Source: Thermotoga sp. SG1
GTDB taxonomy: Bacteria > Thermotogota > Thermotogae > Thermotogales > Thermotogaceae
Direction of reading: 5' to 3'
DNA: 64,000 nucleotides
Assembly: GCF_002865985.1 (NCBI RefSeq)
Contig: NZ_LNDD01000004.1
Coordinates: 124,001-188,000 of the forward strand
Every line of letters begins with the position of its first letter. Positions within the stretch are counted from its first letter, which is position 1. Made by a program: the position numbers and the translations under genes. This document shows positions 8,307 through 17,953 of the stretch, piece after piece. Below the pieces are notes generated by a model, which was not told the DNA's origin, did not search any database, and worked only from the letters and a program-made list of their open reading frames with translations.

Positions 8307-9218
8307 TCACTCCTTTTCAAAATCTATCACTTGAAAGGTTCTCAGCCTGTTGTTTCTGGACTCTTTCCACTCCACCTCTATGGGGAAGGCAAACTCTGGC
8401 TGGAGCCTTCCCTCCTTTACCCATTTTCTTGACTCTTCGTTTCTGTAGATCGCAGGATTTGCAAGAACAAAAAGCTTCATGGGTCTGTCGACGATCACCA
8501 CCTCGTCTATCACTTCTTCTTTTGAAAGTTTTTCAACGATCTCTTCAACGATTTCTCTCAGCGGAAGAGGTTTTACGTTCACCAAGGCGATGTTTCTGGA
8601 GAGGGGTCCCATGATCTTCACGTTTGCAAGTTCTGGAGTGAAACCATGCTTTTCCAGAACGTTCAGAAGGATCTCGTTTGCAACCGAAACAGCTCTTCCG
8701 TGGTAATCCGGATTTATGAGCATCTTCAAAAGATGCTTCAGTTTGCAGCCTTCTCTTCCTGCCGACTCTCCTATCTTTCTCACCTCTATTCCGAGGTGAT
8801 CTATCATCGCGTTTATCTCGGCTTTTCCTACTCTGTAGAGAGGTGAGTAGACCCCGTCGAAGACTTTCAGTCCCGTTTTCCCCCAGCTATCTGAGGCGTT
8901 GGCACCGCTTGCGACAAGACAATCTTTGGCGTACTCTTTCACAAGGCGCGTTTTCACGTCTCTGGTACAGGCGTTGCAAGAAGGCCCGTATCTCCAGACC
9001 TTCTCCTGAAGTCCGTTGGATGGGATGAAGGTGTGCTTCAGTCCATACTTTTCCGCAAATCTTCGAACGATCTTTCTTGATTTTTCGTAGGTATAAGGTC
9101 CCCAGTCGATGGTGACGAGTTCCACCCTCTCTTTTCCGAGGGCCATCTTCGCAAGGATCGCAACAAGAGAGCTATCCTTCCCTCCAGAGAAGGCAACGTA
9201 TAGTTTTCCATCTTTCAC
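8307..9218 (-). CDS. PP-loop ATP pyrophosphatase (tRNA-thiolation-like)
   Basis: 303 residues from GTG 9218. LYVAFSGGKDSSLVAIL is the PP-loop that binds ATP and releases pyrophosphate. The CNACTRDVK block contains a C-x2-C pair that could hold metal or sulfur. VASGANASDSW resembles the second adenylating block of this family. The substrate is not clear: tRNA-modifying enzymes of the TtcA/TilS type are one possibility, other N-type pyrophosphatases another. It is the last gene of a long minus-strand run. The reading frame continues open upstream to an ATT codon at 9269 that has a well-placed GGAGGTGA, so the true start may be non-canonical. Confidence 0.82.
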   Translation of the reverse strand: MKDGKLYVAFSGGKDSSLVAILAKMALGKERVELVTIDWGPYTYEKSRKIVRRFAEKYGLKHTFIPSNGLQEKVWRYGPSCNACTRDVKTRLVKEYAKDCLVASGANASDSWGKTGLKVFDGVYSPLYRVGKAEINAMIDHLGIEVRKIGESAGREGCKLKHLLKMLINPDYHGRAVSVANEILLNVLEKHGFTPELANVKIMGPLSRNIALVNVKPLPLREIVEEIVEKLSKEEVIDEVVIVDRPMKLFVLANPAIYRNEESRKWVKEGRLQPEFAFPIEVEWKESRNNRLRTFQVIDFEKE

Positions 9219-9247
9219 TGTTTCTTTTATGTCTTCAACGATTTCTC

Positions 9248-9721
9248 TTACAATTTCTTCAACTCGAATCTCACTTCACCTCCATCGAGAGTCAAAACAG
9301 CGTAGGATCCCTCTGCGAGGCTTCCAGGATTCAAAAACCTCACTCCCGCTTTCGTGGTGTCTTCGGGTTCATGCGTGTGTCCGAACAGGATCACATTTGG
9401 TTTTTCGTTGAACACCCTGAGAAGGCGGTCTTTCAAATCCCAGGGGGCACCCCAGCCGTGACACATTCCGATGTTCACACCTTCCAAAAGGAGCACCTTG
9501 GAAAACGGAAGATGCTCCTTCACATCCGGATAGTCCATGTTTCCATGGACTCCGTAGAATTCTTTGGAAGATTTTTCCAGAAGGATCACCGTGTCAAGAT
9601 TCACGTAGTCTCCGAGCCCTATCACCCCGTCGTACTCTTTCAGAGCGTTCACAATTTCATCGGGAAGATCCGGCATTCGTACAGGAACGTGTGAATCGGA
9701 GATTACGAGAAATCGTTTCAT
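9248..9721 (-). CDS. YfcE/MJ0936-type metallophosphoesterase
   Basis: 157 residues. Dinuclear metal phosphoesterase motifs in order: SDSHVP (8-13), GLGDYV, GVHGNMD, MCHG and FGHTHEP. Length fits the small YfcE family of phosphodiesterases that act on simple phosphodiester substrates in vitro; the in vivo substrate is unknown. The ATG at 9721 is 6 nt after the panC stop and preceded by GGGGTGAT. A second, distinct member of the same superfamily lies at 33827. Confidence 0.9.
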   Translation of the reverse strand: MKRFLVISDSHVPVRMPDLPDEIVNALKEYDGVIGLGDYVNLDTVILLEKSSKEFYGVHGNMDYPDVKEHLPFSKVLLLEGVNIGMCHGWGAPWDLKDRLLRVFNEKPNVILFGHTHEPEDTTKAGVRFLNPGSLAEGSYAVLTLDGGEVRFELKKL

Positions 9722-9727
9722 GACGGA

Positions 9728-10570
9728 TCACCCCAGTATCATGTTATCTATCAGTCTTGCCTTTCCCACCCAGGCAGCGACCGCGACGATCACTTTCCGA
9801 TCGATTTTTTCAACAGGCTCCAGCGTTTCCTCATCGACGATTTCCACATAGTCTATCTTCACTCTGTCGAATCTGGACAGATGATTGATCATCGCCTCCT
9901 TCATCTTCACAGCATCCCTCTCACCGTTCAAAAAGAGGTTTTCAGCGAGTTTCAACGACTGGTACAGGGCAAGAGCCTGTTTTCTTTCTTCAGACGTGAG
10001 ATAGACGTTTCTCGAGCTCATCGCAAGACCGTCTGGTTCTCTCACTATGGGACACTCGATCATCTCAACGTCCATGTTCAGATCTCTCACCATTCTCCTG
10101 AGCACTCTGAACTGCTGTGCATCTTTTTGACCGAAGTATGCCCTGTGTGGTTTCACGATGTTGAAGAGCTTTGTGACCACGGTACAAACCCCTCGAAAGT
10201 GTCCGGGCCTGGATCTACCACAGAGCGGTTTTGAAAGCTTTGTCTCCTCAACGAACGTGGAGAAATCGGGTGGATACATCTCCTCCACGGATGGATGAAA
10301 AACGCAGTCCACGTTCTCTTTCTCAAGAAGTTTCCTGTCCCTCTCGAAGTCCCTCGGGTATCTCTCATAATCTTCGTTTGGACCAAACTGAGTGGGATTC
10401 ACGAAGATGCTCACCACGACCACATCGTTCTCTGCCCTTGCTCTTCTCACGAGTGAAAGATGACCTTCGTGAAGGTATCCCATGGTGGGAACGAAACCGA
10501 TTGTTTTCCTCTTTTCCCTCATTTCTTCGGAGAATTTCTTCATCTCTTCGATGGTTTCTATGATTCTCAT
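9728..10570 (-). CDS. panC: Pantothenate synthetase
   Basis: 280 residues. Condenses pantoate and beta-alanine with ATP to pantothenate (coenzyme A pathway). Diagnostic blocks: [18 protein letters not shown] (adenylate-forming HxGH motif), [30 protein letters not shown] and MSSRNVYL. I start at ATG 10570, preceded by GGGGGAGGAGAGAG and forming an ATGA overlap with the DUF501 gene; the open frame extending to 10696 lies in the preceding gene. No other pantothenate gene is in the window. Confidence 0.96.
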   Translation of the reverse strand: MRIIETIEEMKKFSEEMREKRKTIGFVPTMGYLHEGHLSLVRRARAENDVVVVSIFVNPTQFGPNEDYERYPRDFERDRKLLEKENVDCVFHPSVEEMYPPDFSTFVEETKLSKPLCGRSRPGHFRGVCTVVTKLFNIVKPHRAYFGQKDAQQFRVLRRMVRDLNMDVEMIECPIVREPDGLAMSSRNVYLTSEERKQALALYQSLKLAENLFLNGERDAVKMKEAMINHLSRFDRVKIDYVEIVDEETLEPVEKIDRKVIVAVAAWVGKARLIDNMILG

Positions 10571-11079
10571 TCTCTCTCCTCCCCCGCTCTGCAAAGGTTC
10601 TCTTCGCAGAACTTTCTCTCCACAAGATCCCACACCATCTCCCCTATGGGGTTTTTCACTCCGGCCAGATAGTCCGCGAGATGAAGGTGGAGACATTTCA
10701 GTTTGGTGAAGTCTCTGATACCACCGGTTCCAACTTTTGAAAGAATCTCCCGGAAGGGATGATCTTCTGGCAAGAGTTCTGCTCTTTTCTTTATGATCTC
10801 AACGTGAGCTTTTTTCATCTTTTCTCGAAGTATGTCTTCTCTTTTCAGCTTTTCCTCAAACTCTTTTATGTATCCCTGCGATTCGAGTTTTGAGACTTCC
10901 TTTCTCAGATGAGGGCAGGTGAGCCAGTAAAGTGTGGGAAAAGGCTTTCCATCTTTGATGGGAAAGCTTTCTATGACGACGGGGTATCCATGGGGACATC
11001 GAAAGACAACGCGCCTCATGTTCGTGATTTTCCTTCCAAGTTGCCATTCTACGACCTTTTCATCACGAGGGTCACCCAT
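10567..11079 (-). CDS. DUF501-family protein
   Basis: 170 residues from ATG 11079. Family features: EWQLGR near the start, [13 protein letters not shown], the invariant-looking [29 protein letters not shown], and [12 protein letters not shown] (residues about 135-146). The conserved Cys/His residues suggest a metal site but the function is not known. The start is uncertain: an upstream ATG at 11112 would lengthen the overlap with prmA to 64 bp, and an ATG about 20 codons in is also possible. The EWQLGR block is shared by relatives, which favours 11079. It ends in an ATGA junction with panC. Confidence 0.82.
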   Translation of the reverse strand: MGDPRDEKVVEWQLGRKITNMRRVVFRCPHGYPVVIESFPIKDGKPFPTLYWLTCPHLRKEVSKLESQGYIKEFEEKLKREDILREKMKKAHVEIIKKRAELLPEDHPFREILSKVGTGGIRDFTKLKCLHLHLADYLAGVKNPIGEMVWDLVERKFCEENLCRAGEERE

Positions 11080-11843
11080 TCTCTTTCCTGCTTCCTTTCC
11101 AAAAGGTTCCATCCTTTCTTTCTGGCCTTTTCTCTGACCATGTTTTCTTTCGTATCCACGATTCCGGAGAGGATCAAAATGGACCTTTCGTGGGTGATTC
11201 TGTCCACGTCTTCGAGGAGCCTTAGATGGATCTCCGCGAGGATGTTGGATACGACTATATCGAAAACACCATCAACTTCCGAAAGAAGATCGGACCGTTT
11301 CACGATGACATCCACGTTGTTTTTTTGAACGTTCTCTTTTGCGACCTCAACCGCCTGCTCATCCACATCCACCGCCAGCACGTACGATGCTCCGAGTTTT
11401 TTTGCCACTATGGCAAGGATTCCGGTTCCACATCCCACATCCACTACCCTGTCTCCTGCTTTCAGGTACTTTTTCAGGAAAAACACGCTCATCTGAGTGG
11501 TGGGATGAAGTCCCGTTCCGAAAGCGACTCCCGGGGAAAGTTTCACCACGATCTTGTCCGTCCTTGTCACTTTCTCTGTGGGATCGGCCACCACGCCCTC
11601 TACGATCTCGAAGGGTTCCAGTTCAACCATCCAGTCTTTCGGTGTTGTTAGTCTCTCATCTAAAGGCTTCCAGCCACTCAAAAAAGAAGGAAGAGTTTCC
11701 CCTTCCCGAAGATACACCTTGAGAAGCCTGTTTCCTTCCCTGTTTTCTTCTATAGCAAAATTGGAAAAGCCTTCCTCGTAAAGTTTTTCCAGAAGTTCTT
11801 CCTCGTCTATTTTCAAAGGGAACACCAGTTCTTTAAATCTCAT
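11049..11843 (-). CDS. prmA: Ribosomal protein L11 methyltransferase
   Basis: 264 residues. SAM-dependent trimethylation of ribosomal protein L11. An N-terminal substrate-binding domain (1-100) precedes the Rossmann methyltransferase domain, with [12 protein letters not shown] (PrmA signature), [13 protein letters not shown] (SAM motif I) and [13 protein letters not shown] (N-x-L motif). It overlaps rpiB by 11 nt at its start and DUF501 at its end, so it sits within a continuous translational run. Confidence 0.93.
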   Translation of the reverse strand: MRFKELVFPLKIDEEELLEKLYEEGFSNFAIEENREGNRLLKVYLREGETLPSFLSGWKPLDERLTTPKDWMVELEPFEIVEGVVADPTEKVTRTDKIVVKLSPGVAFGTGLHPTTQMSVFFLKKYLKAGDRVVDVGCGTGILAIVAKKLGASYVLAVDVDEQAVEVAKENVQKNNVDVIVKRSDLLSEVDGVFDIVVSNILAEIHLRLLEDVDRITHERSILILSGIVDTKENMVREKARKKGWNLLERKQEREWVTLVMKRS

Positions 11844-12264
11844 CGATCTTTCTTATTCTCCTTTCGTGTCTTCCTCCATCGAATGGGGTCGAAAGAAAGG
11901 TATCAACTATCCAGAAAGCAAGTTCTGAACCGATCAGTCTTCCAGGAAGAACGAGCACGTTCGCGTTGTTGTGCGACCTTGCAAGCCTCGCCATGTCCGG
12001 AAAGAGACAGAGGGCAGCCCTTATTCCTCTGTATCTGTTCGCGGCGATCGACATGCCGAGCCCAGTCCCGCAGAGTAGTATCCCGTAGTCCACTTCGTTG
12101 GACAGGACGGATTGTACAACCTTCTTTGCGTAGTCTGGATAATCAACGGACTCTTCGGAATGTGTGCCGTGATCGAGGACTTCGATGCCTTTGTTCAGAA
12201 GGTAGTTTTTCACCTTCTCTTTCAACTCAAACGCAGCGTGATCCGATGCTATGGCGATCTTCAC
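11833..12264 (-). CDS. rpiB: Ribose 5-phosphate isomerase B
   Basis: 143 residues. Interconverts ribose 5-phosphate and ribulose 5-phosphate. RpiB/LacAB motifs: [35 protein letters not shown] (catalytic Cys in LCGTG) and [15 protein letters not shown]. The GTG start at 12264 forms a GTGA overlap with the stop of the STAS-domain gene. Length is normal for the family. Confidence 0.94.
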   Translation of the reverse strand: MKIAIASDHAAFELKEKVKNYLLNKGIEVLDHGTHSEESVDYPDYAKKVVQSVLSNEVDYGILLCGTGLGMSIAANRYRGIRAALCLFPDMARLARSHNNANVLVLPGRLIGSELAFWIVDTFLSTPFDGGRHERRIRKIDEI

Positions 12265-12602
12265 CTTCTCTGCACCTCCTCCATCGCCTCCGATATTGTG
12301 TCGTAGATCTTCACGATCCGATCCAGGTTCGTTATTGAAAGCACCCTTTCCACCCTCTCATTCGGAGACACCAGTGCGAAAAAGCCTCCCACACTGCTCA
12401 CGCTCTTCAATATGTTCACAATGACTCCCAGGCTGAAACTATCGATACTTTCCACGTCGGAAAGCACAAGAAGGATTTTGTTGTATCCTTTGTTCAAAAA
12501 CTCGTCGAACACCCACCTTTTGAACAGGTGTGCATTCTCTATGTTGAGTTCCTTGTTCGGCATGAGTATAACAACGTCTTCTACTATTTTGTAAGGAAAC
12601 AT
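12261..12602 (-). CDS. STAS-domain protein, anti-sigma factor antagonist-like
   Basis: 113 residues, a single STAS domain. The DSFSLGVI segment (54-61) aligns with the DSSGLG switch site of SpoIIAA, giving S55 as the likely phosphoserine. Such proteins bind or release an anti-sigma kinase; no kinase or sigma factor is encoded next to it, so the partner lies elsewhere. ATG 12602 follows GGGGGGAAGGAC and is 12 nt after the lexA stop, so it is co-transcribed with lexA and rpiB. Confidence 0.85.
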   Translation of the reverse strand: MFPYKIVEDVVILMPNKELNIENAHLFKRWVFDEFLNKGYNKILLVLSDVESIDSFSLGVIVNILKSVSSVGGFFALVSPNERVERVLSITNLDRIVKIYDTISEAMEEVQRR

Positions 12603-12614
12603 GTCCTTCCCCCC

Positions 12615-13208
12615 TCATATTTTTCTGAACACCCCGACCACTTTTCCGAGTATCTTCACCCTGTCTGCTCTGAAGAACATTGCTGGCATTTCTTTGTTCG
12701 CCGGTCTCAACTCGACCATCTCACCTTTCTGGAAGAACTTTTTGAGGGTGACCTCTCCCTCAACCATCGCCGCCACGATGTCTCCGTTCTGAGCCCAGTT
12801 CTGTCTTCTGATGAGGACAAGATCCCCGTCACAGATGTGTTCTTCTATCATGCTTTCGCCCTTTACCCTCAAAAGGAAGTGATCGTATCCACTCGAAAGA
12901 AAACTACTGGGCACTTCTATGTAATCTTCCAGATACTCGATCGCTTCTTTCTTTTCTCCAGCTCGAATCTCCCCAATCAGCGGTACTCTGTTTTTCACAC
13001 TCTTTATCACTCTCATTGCACGGGGTTTCCCGCTCTTTCTTTCGATGTAGCCTTTCTTTTCCAAGGCCAGAAGGTGAAGCAGTGCTCCTCGGGGTGTGAT
13101 TCTGAAGCGTCGTGCTATTTCCCTCACCGAGGGGGGGTATCCGTTTTTCTCTATGAACTCTTCTATGAAAATCAGAACACTCCTCTGTTTTGCGGTAAGG
13201 TCCTTCAA
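12615..13208 (-). CDS. lexA: LexA repressor
   Basis: 197 residues. N-terminal winged helix (PPSVREIARRFRITPRGALLHLLAL, 25-49), self-cleavage site A83-G84 (GEIRAGEK), catalytic S119 (KGESM) and K156 (EVTLKKF). It is the SOS repressor, autocleaved with RecA filaments. The start is TTG 13208, in a TTGA overlap with the archease stop, so it has no intergenic region of its own. It depends on promoters further upstream (metG/gyrA) or on one inside a gene. I saw no obvious palindromic SOS box at its start. Confidence 0.94.
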   Translation of the reverse strand: MKDLTAKQRSVLIFIEEFIEKNGYPPSVREIARRFRITPRGALLHLLALEKKGYIERKSGKPRAMRVIKSVKNRVPLIGEIRAGEKKEAIEYLEDYIEVPSSFLSSGYDHFLLRVKGESMIEEHICDGDLVLIRRQNWAQNGDIVAAMVEGEVTLKKFFQKGEMVELRPANKEMPAMFFRADRVKILGKVVGVFRKI

Positions 13209-13582
13209 GTGTCGAACACCACCTTCGTTCTCAGCTCACCATCTTTTCGCTCAAACTTCAGAAGGTGGTAGGTGAGAGCCTTTATCTCCGTTCCTTCCTT
13301 CTTTTTTATCTTTCTGAACGTCACCGTTAATTTACCTTCTTTGTTTTCGATGGTGTGTGGAGCCCATCCCTTTGAGATCTCGAGTATCCAGTCGTTCACC
13401 GTGTCGAAGAAGTTGTCCTCTGTTTCTTCGCACGGGTACATCTTCTTCCTTTCCTCACCCTCGCTGAAAACGATCCCTTCCTCCTCAAGGAGGATGTTCT
13501 TTGCCTCTTCGAGAAGCTCCAGATAAGACCGCCCTGAGATCTCGTAAGCAACATCTGCGGTGTGTTCTATCGGCCTTCTCAA
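13205..13582 (-). CDS. Archease (RtcB RNA ligase activator)
   Basis: 125 residues. Begins [16 protein letters not shown], the archease signature with H-T-A-D; later [17 protein letters not shown] and a C-terminal VVFDT. Archeases promote guanylylation and turnover of the RtcB RNA ligase. No rtcB lies in this window. The start is TTG 13582 in a TTGA overlap with the gyrA stop; the end makes a second TTGA overlap with lexA. Confidence 0.93.
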   Translation of the reverse strand: MRRPIEHTADVAYEISGRSYLELLEEAKNILLEEEGIVFSEGEERKKMYPCEETEDNFFDTVNDWILEISKGWAPHTIENKEGKLTVTFRKIKKKEGTEIKALTYHLLKFERKDGELRTKVVFDT

Positions 13583-15990
13583 TCTTTCACCACCGCCATC
13601 TTGGATATGGCGTCGTCTCCGAGTTCGATGAGTTTCACACCCTTTGTCACACGACCGATGACTCCGATCTCCGACACGGGCATTCTTATCATCATACCGT
13701 TTCGTGTGACCACAACTATTTCCTCGTCTCCTTTCACATACCTCACAGCCACCACGTGTCCCGTTTTGTTCACATCGGAGATGTTCCTCAGACCCGTTCC
13801 GCCCCTTTTCTGAACCCTGTAAAGCTGAACGGGAGTTCTTTTGCCAAATCCCTTTTCGGTCACCGTGAGGATTTCCCCTTCCTCCGATGGAACAACGTCC
13901 ATGCTCACAACTTCATCTCCCGGCTGAAGCTTTATAGCTTGAACACCCGCTGCGTTTCTTCCCATCCTTCTCACATCGCTCACAGGAAACCTTATGATCA
14001 TGCCGAGTTTTGTCGCCACAACGAGAGTTTCTTTTTCACTGGTACACACTCTTGCGCTCACGATTTCGTCTCCCGGCTCTATCCTGATCGCCCTGACTCC
14101 ACGGTTGCTCGTTGCGTTTTCAAATTCTTCAAGGGATGTCCTTTTGATCTTTCCCGATTTTGTGACGATCACAAGATCTTTTCCTTTGCCGTTCAGAGGA
14201 ACGAGCGCTACGATCCTTTCTGTGTCTTCCAGATTCAGGAAAGCGGAGATATGTTTTCCACGAGTGTTTCGCCCTGTTGTCTCGATTTGATAGTTCTTCA
14301 AAACGTATGCTTTTCCGAAGTTGGTGATGAAAAGGGTCGAAGAAGTGTTTTTCGTTACAGCCACGAACTCTACTTCGTCGTCTTCTGATAGTTTTGACAC
14401 GGTGATACCCTTTCCTCCCCGCTTCTGTGATCTGTAGCTGTTCAGTGGAGTGCTCTTCAGATATCCTTTGTGGCTCAGGGTGATCACTACGTCCTCTTCC
14501 ACTATGAGCTCTTCCACGTCGTACCTGAGTTCTTCGTCCGTTATCTCCGTCCTTCTTGGATCACCGTATCGTTCTTTCAAATAGAGAAATTCCTTCTTCA
14601 TTATTTCCCTTACTCTCTCGTCCTTTTCGAGGATTTCCTTCACCTCTGAGATCTTCTTCACCAGATCCGAGTACTCGTTTTGCAGGTTTTCTATCTCAAG
14701 GGAGGTGAGTCTTGAGAGCCTCATATCAAGAATCGCTTTTGCCTGTTCTTCGGATATCTCAAGGGTTTCCATCAAAGAGTGTCTGGCCGATTCGACATCT
14801 TTGCTGTTTCTGACGATGTCTACGACCACCCCTATCGCCCTTGCCGCCTTCAGCAAGCCTTCCACAACGTGGGCACGTCTGGTGTACTTTTCGTACTCGT
14901 ACTCGGCTCTCCTTCTGATGACCTCGAAACGGTGTTCCAGAAAGGCCTCAAGCAGTCCTTTCAGATTCATCAATCTTGGCCTTTTGTTTTTGTCTATGAC
15001 CAGCATCTGTACGTTGAAATAATCCTGGAGGGCGGTTCGCTTGTAGAGGTTGTTTATTATGATGTCCTCGTTGGTATCCTTCGGTATCTCTATGACGACC
15101 CTCAACCCACGCTTGTCGGATTCATCCCTTATGTTTCTCACGGGAAGGGAGTCGTCGTCCTTCACGAGTTTTGCTATTTGCTCTATGAGACCTGCCTTGC
15201 TGACACCGTAGGGGATCTCGGTGATCACGATCCTCTTCAGTCTTTTTCCTTCTTCAACGTGTACCTTTCCCCTTACTACTATCCTTCCTCTTCCTTCTTC
15301 GTACACGTTTTTGAGATCAGAACCGTTCACCACGATGCCACCTGTAGGAAAGTCCGGTCCTTTGATGAACTGCATGAGTTCTTCAACGCTGGCATCCGGG
15401 TGGTCTATCAGGTACACCAGAGCGTCCACAGTTTCCGACAGGTTGTGTGGAGGTATGCTGGTGGCCATTCCAACGGCTATACCGGAGGCACCGTTTATTA
15501 TGAGGTTCGGCACCTTCGAGGGGAGTACTTCTGGTTCCTTCAAGGTACCGTCGAAGTTGTCGACCATGTTCACCGTGTTCTTGTCTATGTCTTCGAGCAT
15601 CTCCTCTGCGAGTCGGGTGAGTTTTGCTTCTGTGTACCTCATGGCAGCAGGGGGGTCCCTGTCGATGGAGCCGAAGTTTCCCTGTCCCTCTATGAGGGGA
15701 TACCTCATCGTGAAGGGCTGAGCCATCCTCACGAGGGCATCGTAGACTGGAGCGTCTCCGTGGGGATGGTACTTACCCATCACTTCACCGACGATCCTTG
15801 CACTCTTTTTCGTCGGCGAGTTGTGGGTGAGGCCGAGTTCGTACATTCCGTACAGAATACGCCTCTGAACCGGCTTGAGGCCATCTCTCACATCGGGGAT
15901 GGCCCTTCCCACTATGACGCTCATGGAGTAGAGAAGATACGAGTCAACGAGTTCGTCTTCGATTGGTCTGTTTATCAGAATCTCTGGCAT
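13579..15990 (-). CDS. gyrA: DNA gyrase subunit A
   Basis: 803 residues. DNA breakage-rejoining subunit of gyrase. Catalytic Y119 ([10 protein letters not shown]); [22 protein letters not shown] is the quinolone-binding region, with alanine (A80) where E. coli has Ser83 and D84 where it has Asp87. The C-terminal beta-pinwheel has the GyrA box QKRGGKG and a second copy QKRGGTG. ATG 15990 follows GGAGGGATGTGA and is 13 nt after the metG stop. gyrB is not in the window. Confidence 0.97.
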   Translation of the reverse strand: MPEILINRPIEDELVDSYLLYSMSVIVGRAIPDVRDGLKPVQRRILYGMYELGLTHNSPTKKSARIVGEVMGKYHPHGDAPVYDALVRMAQPFTMRYPLIEGQGNFGSIDRDPPAAMRYTEAKLTRLAEEMLEDIDKNTVNMVDNFDGTLKEPEVLPSKVPNLIINGASGIAVGMATSIPPHNLSETVDALVYLIDHPDASVEELMQFIKGPDFPTGGIVVNGSDLKNVYEEGRGRIVVRGKVHVEEGKRLKRIVITEIPYGVSKAGLIEQIAKLVKDDDSLPVRNIRDESDKRGLRVVIEIPKDTNEDIIINNLYKRTALQDYFNVQMLVIDKNKRPRLMNLKGLLEAFLEHRFEVIRRRAEYEYEKYTRRAHVVEGLLKAARAIGVVVDIVRNSKDVESARHSLMETLEISEEQAKAILDMRLSRLTSLEIENLQNEYSDLVKKISEVKEILEKDERVREIMKKEFLYLKERYGDPRRTEITDEELRYDVEELIVEEDVVITLSHKGYLKSTPLNSYRSQKRGGKGITVSKLSEDDEVEFVAVTKNTSSTLFITNFGKAYVLKNYQIETTGRNTRGKHISAFLNLEDTERIVALVPLNGKGKDLVIVTKSGKIKRTSLEEFENATSNRGVRAIRIEPGDEIVSARVCTSEKETLVVATKLGMIIRFPVSDVRRMGRNAAGVQAIKLQPGDEVVSMDVVPSEEGEILTVTEKGFGKRTPVQLYRVQKRGGTGLRNISDVNKTGHVVAVRYVKGDEEIVVVTRNGMMIRMPVSEIGVIGRVTKGVKLIELGDDAISKMAVVKD

Positions 15991-16003
15991 TCACATCCCT
16001 CCG

Positions 16004-17893
16004 TTATGATACTTTGGCACCCGGTGCGATATCCCCATCAACGGTCAAGAGTCTCAGTGTGTCACCCGATTTTGCAGCAAGAAGCATCCCCTGAGACTCT
16101 ATACCCATGAGTTTTGCAGGCTTCAGGTTCGCAACGACGATGATGATTTTTCCTACAAGGTCTTCCGGCTCGTAATATTCGGCCACTCCGGCAACGATCT
16201 GTCTTTTCTCCGTTCCAAGGTCAACGATCAGTTTGATGAGTTTTCTGGAATTTGGTACCCTTTCGGCTTCGAGAACCCTGGCGGTGCGAAGATCCACCTT
16301 CGCAAAATCGTCTATGGTGATCAGGTTCTGTTCAACCGACACCGTCTCCACCACCTTTTTGAACGTTTTCGTGTCTATTTTCCTGAAAAGTGGCTCTCCA
16401 TGGTGTACACTTCTTCCCGCTCTCAAAACTCCCCAGGTTTCAAGATGATCTTTGTGAGGATCCTCATCGAAGGAGACCCTGCGGAAGACCTCCTGTGAGG
16501 TGTCGGGCATCACGGGTAATGTCATCAGAGCCACCTTGAAAACTGCCTCGAGCGAATTATAGAGTACCGTTCCCAATCTTTCTGATCTTCCTTCCTTTGC
16601 CAGCACCCACGGTTTTGTGTCGTTGAAGTATTTGTTCGCATCCGCTATGAACTCCCATATCCTGTCGAGTGCTTCCGTTAGTTTGTAGGAATCCATGAGA
16701 TCGTAGTACGCGTTCTTCGTTTTGAAGAACCTCTCCTTCAGCCAGCTGTCAGGTCCTTCCTCGTTCGCTGGAGAGGGAATTTTTCCGTCGAAGTACTTGT
16801 TTATCATCGCCGTGATCCTGTGAAGGAGATTCCCATAGTCGTTTGCAAGGTCCGAATTCAACCTGTGAACCAATCTTTCCTCTGAAAAATCACCATCTTT
16901 ACCGAACGCGATGTCTCTTATCAGGTAGTACCTGACCACATCGTTCCCATACTGCTTCACAAAGAACCTCGGATCTATTGCGTTTCCAAGGGATTTGCTG
17001 ATTTTCTGGCCGTTCACGGTGAGCCAGCCGTGGGCAAAGACCTTTTCAGGTAAAGGCAGTCCAACGGACATGAGCATGGCAGGCCAGATGATGGAGTGGA
17101 ACCGGTTTATTTCTTTTCCTATCAGGTGTAGGTCTGCTGGCCACCATTTGTTGAACATTTCCTCGTTCCAGCCATACCCTATGGCAGAGACGTAGTTTAT
17201 AAGTGCATCCACCCACACGTAAATCACGTGTTCGGGATCGTCCTTCATTGGAACGCCCCATTTGAAGGAGGTTCTGGTGATACTGAGATCTTTGAGTCCT
17301 CCTTCCAGGATCTTGAGCATTTCGTTCCTTCTGAAGTCTGGCTCCACGAAGTCTGGATGCTCTTCGTAGTGTTTCAAAAGTGCGTCCCTGTACTTCGAAA
17401 GCCTGAAGAAGTAGTTCTCCTCTTCCACCCATTTGACCGGCCTTCTGCACTCAGGACAGAATCGCTCATCCCCTTCTTTTACGACCTCATCCTCGTTCCA
17501 GAAGGTCTCACAGGGAACACAGTACCATCCCTTGTACACTCCCTTGTACACATCGCCATTTTCCTTCATCCTCGCAACGAATTCCTGAACGGTTTTCATG
17601 TGCATTTCGTCGGTGGTACGGATGAAGTGATCGTTGGTGATCTTGAGTTCTTTCCAGAGTTGTTTGAATTTTTCTGCAAGCTCGTCACAGAACTTCTGCG
17701 GGTCCTTGCCCGTCTGCTGGGCTGCCTGAAGGACTTTCTGGCCGTGTTCATCCGTTCCGGTGAGGAAGAACACATCGTATCCCATGAAGCGTTTGTAACG
17801 GGCAATGATATCCGCTACAATAGTGGTATAGGCGCTTCCAATGTGTGGTTCTGAGTTCACGTAATATATCGGGGTGGTGATGTAAAATTTCAA
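16004..17893 (-). CDS. metG: Methionyl-tRNA synthetase with C-terminal tRNA-binding domain
   Basis: 629 residues from TTG 17893, placed after AGGAGGTGACAT; the frame continues upstream to 17935 but without a better start. Class I motifs: ITTPIYYVNSEPHIGSAY (HIGH), a zinc knuckle CVPCETFW...CPECRRPV, and KISKSLGNAID (KMSKS). The last about 110 residues are the OB-fold tRNA-binding domain (FAKVDLRTARVLEAERVPNS ... GMLLAA). First gene of the long minus-strand run. Its promoter should lie in the 60-nt divergent gap up to 17953, where I see no convincing -35/-10 pair. Confidence 0.96.
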   Translation of the reverse strand: MKFYITTPIYYVNSEPHIGSAYTTIVADIIARYKRFMGYDVFFLTGTDEHGQKVLQAAQQTGKDPQKFCDELAEKFKQLWKELKITNDHFIRTTDEMHMKTVQEFVARMKENGDVYKGVYKGWYCVPCETFWNEDEVVKEGDERFCPECRRPVKWVEEENYFFRLSKYRDALLKHYEEHPDFVEPDFRRNEMLKILEGGLKDLSITRTSFKWGVPMKDDPEHVIYVWVDALINYVSAIGYGWNEEMFNKWWPADLHLIGKEINRFHSIIWPAMLMSVGLPLPEKVFAHGWLTVNGQKISKSLGNAIDPRFFVKQYGNDVVRYYLIRDIAFGKDGDFSEERLVHRLNSDLANDYGNLLHRITAMINKYFDGKIPSPANEEGPDSWLKERFFKTKNAYYDLMDSYKLTEALDRIWEFIADANKYFNDTKPWVLAKEGRSERLGTVLYNSLEAVFKVALMTLPVMPDTSQEVFRRVSFDEDPHKDHLETWGVLRAGRSVHHGEPLFRKIDTKTFKKVVETVSVEQNLITIDDFAKVDLRTARVLEAERVPNSRKLIKLIVDLGTEKRQIVAGVAEYYEPEDLVGKIIIVVANLKPAKLMGIESQGMLLAAKSGDTLRLLTVDGDIAPGAKVS

Positions 17894-17953
17894 AATGTCA
17901 CCTCCTAACATGCCTTTTCTATTCAATGATATCACATTCTGGAGGTGAAGTTC

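Noticed and set aside
10571-10696. N-terminal extension of panC
   Set aside because: The extra 42 residues lie in the DUF501 gene; the ATG at 10570 has a strong ribosome-binding site and the usual PanC beginning.
14779-16110. 443-codon plus-strand frame opposite gyrA
   Set aside because: Antisense shadow of gyrA/metG; His/Val/Gly-rich with no motif and no ribosome-binding site. gyrA is certain.
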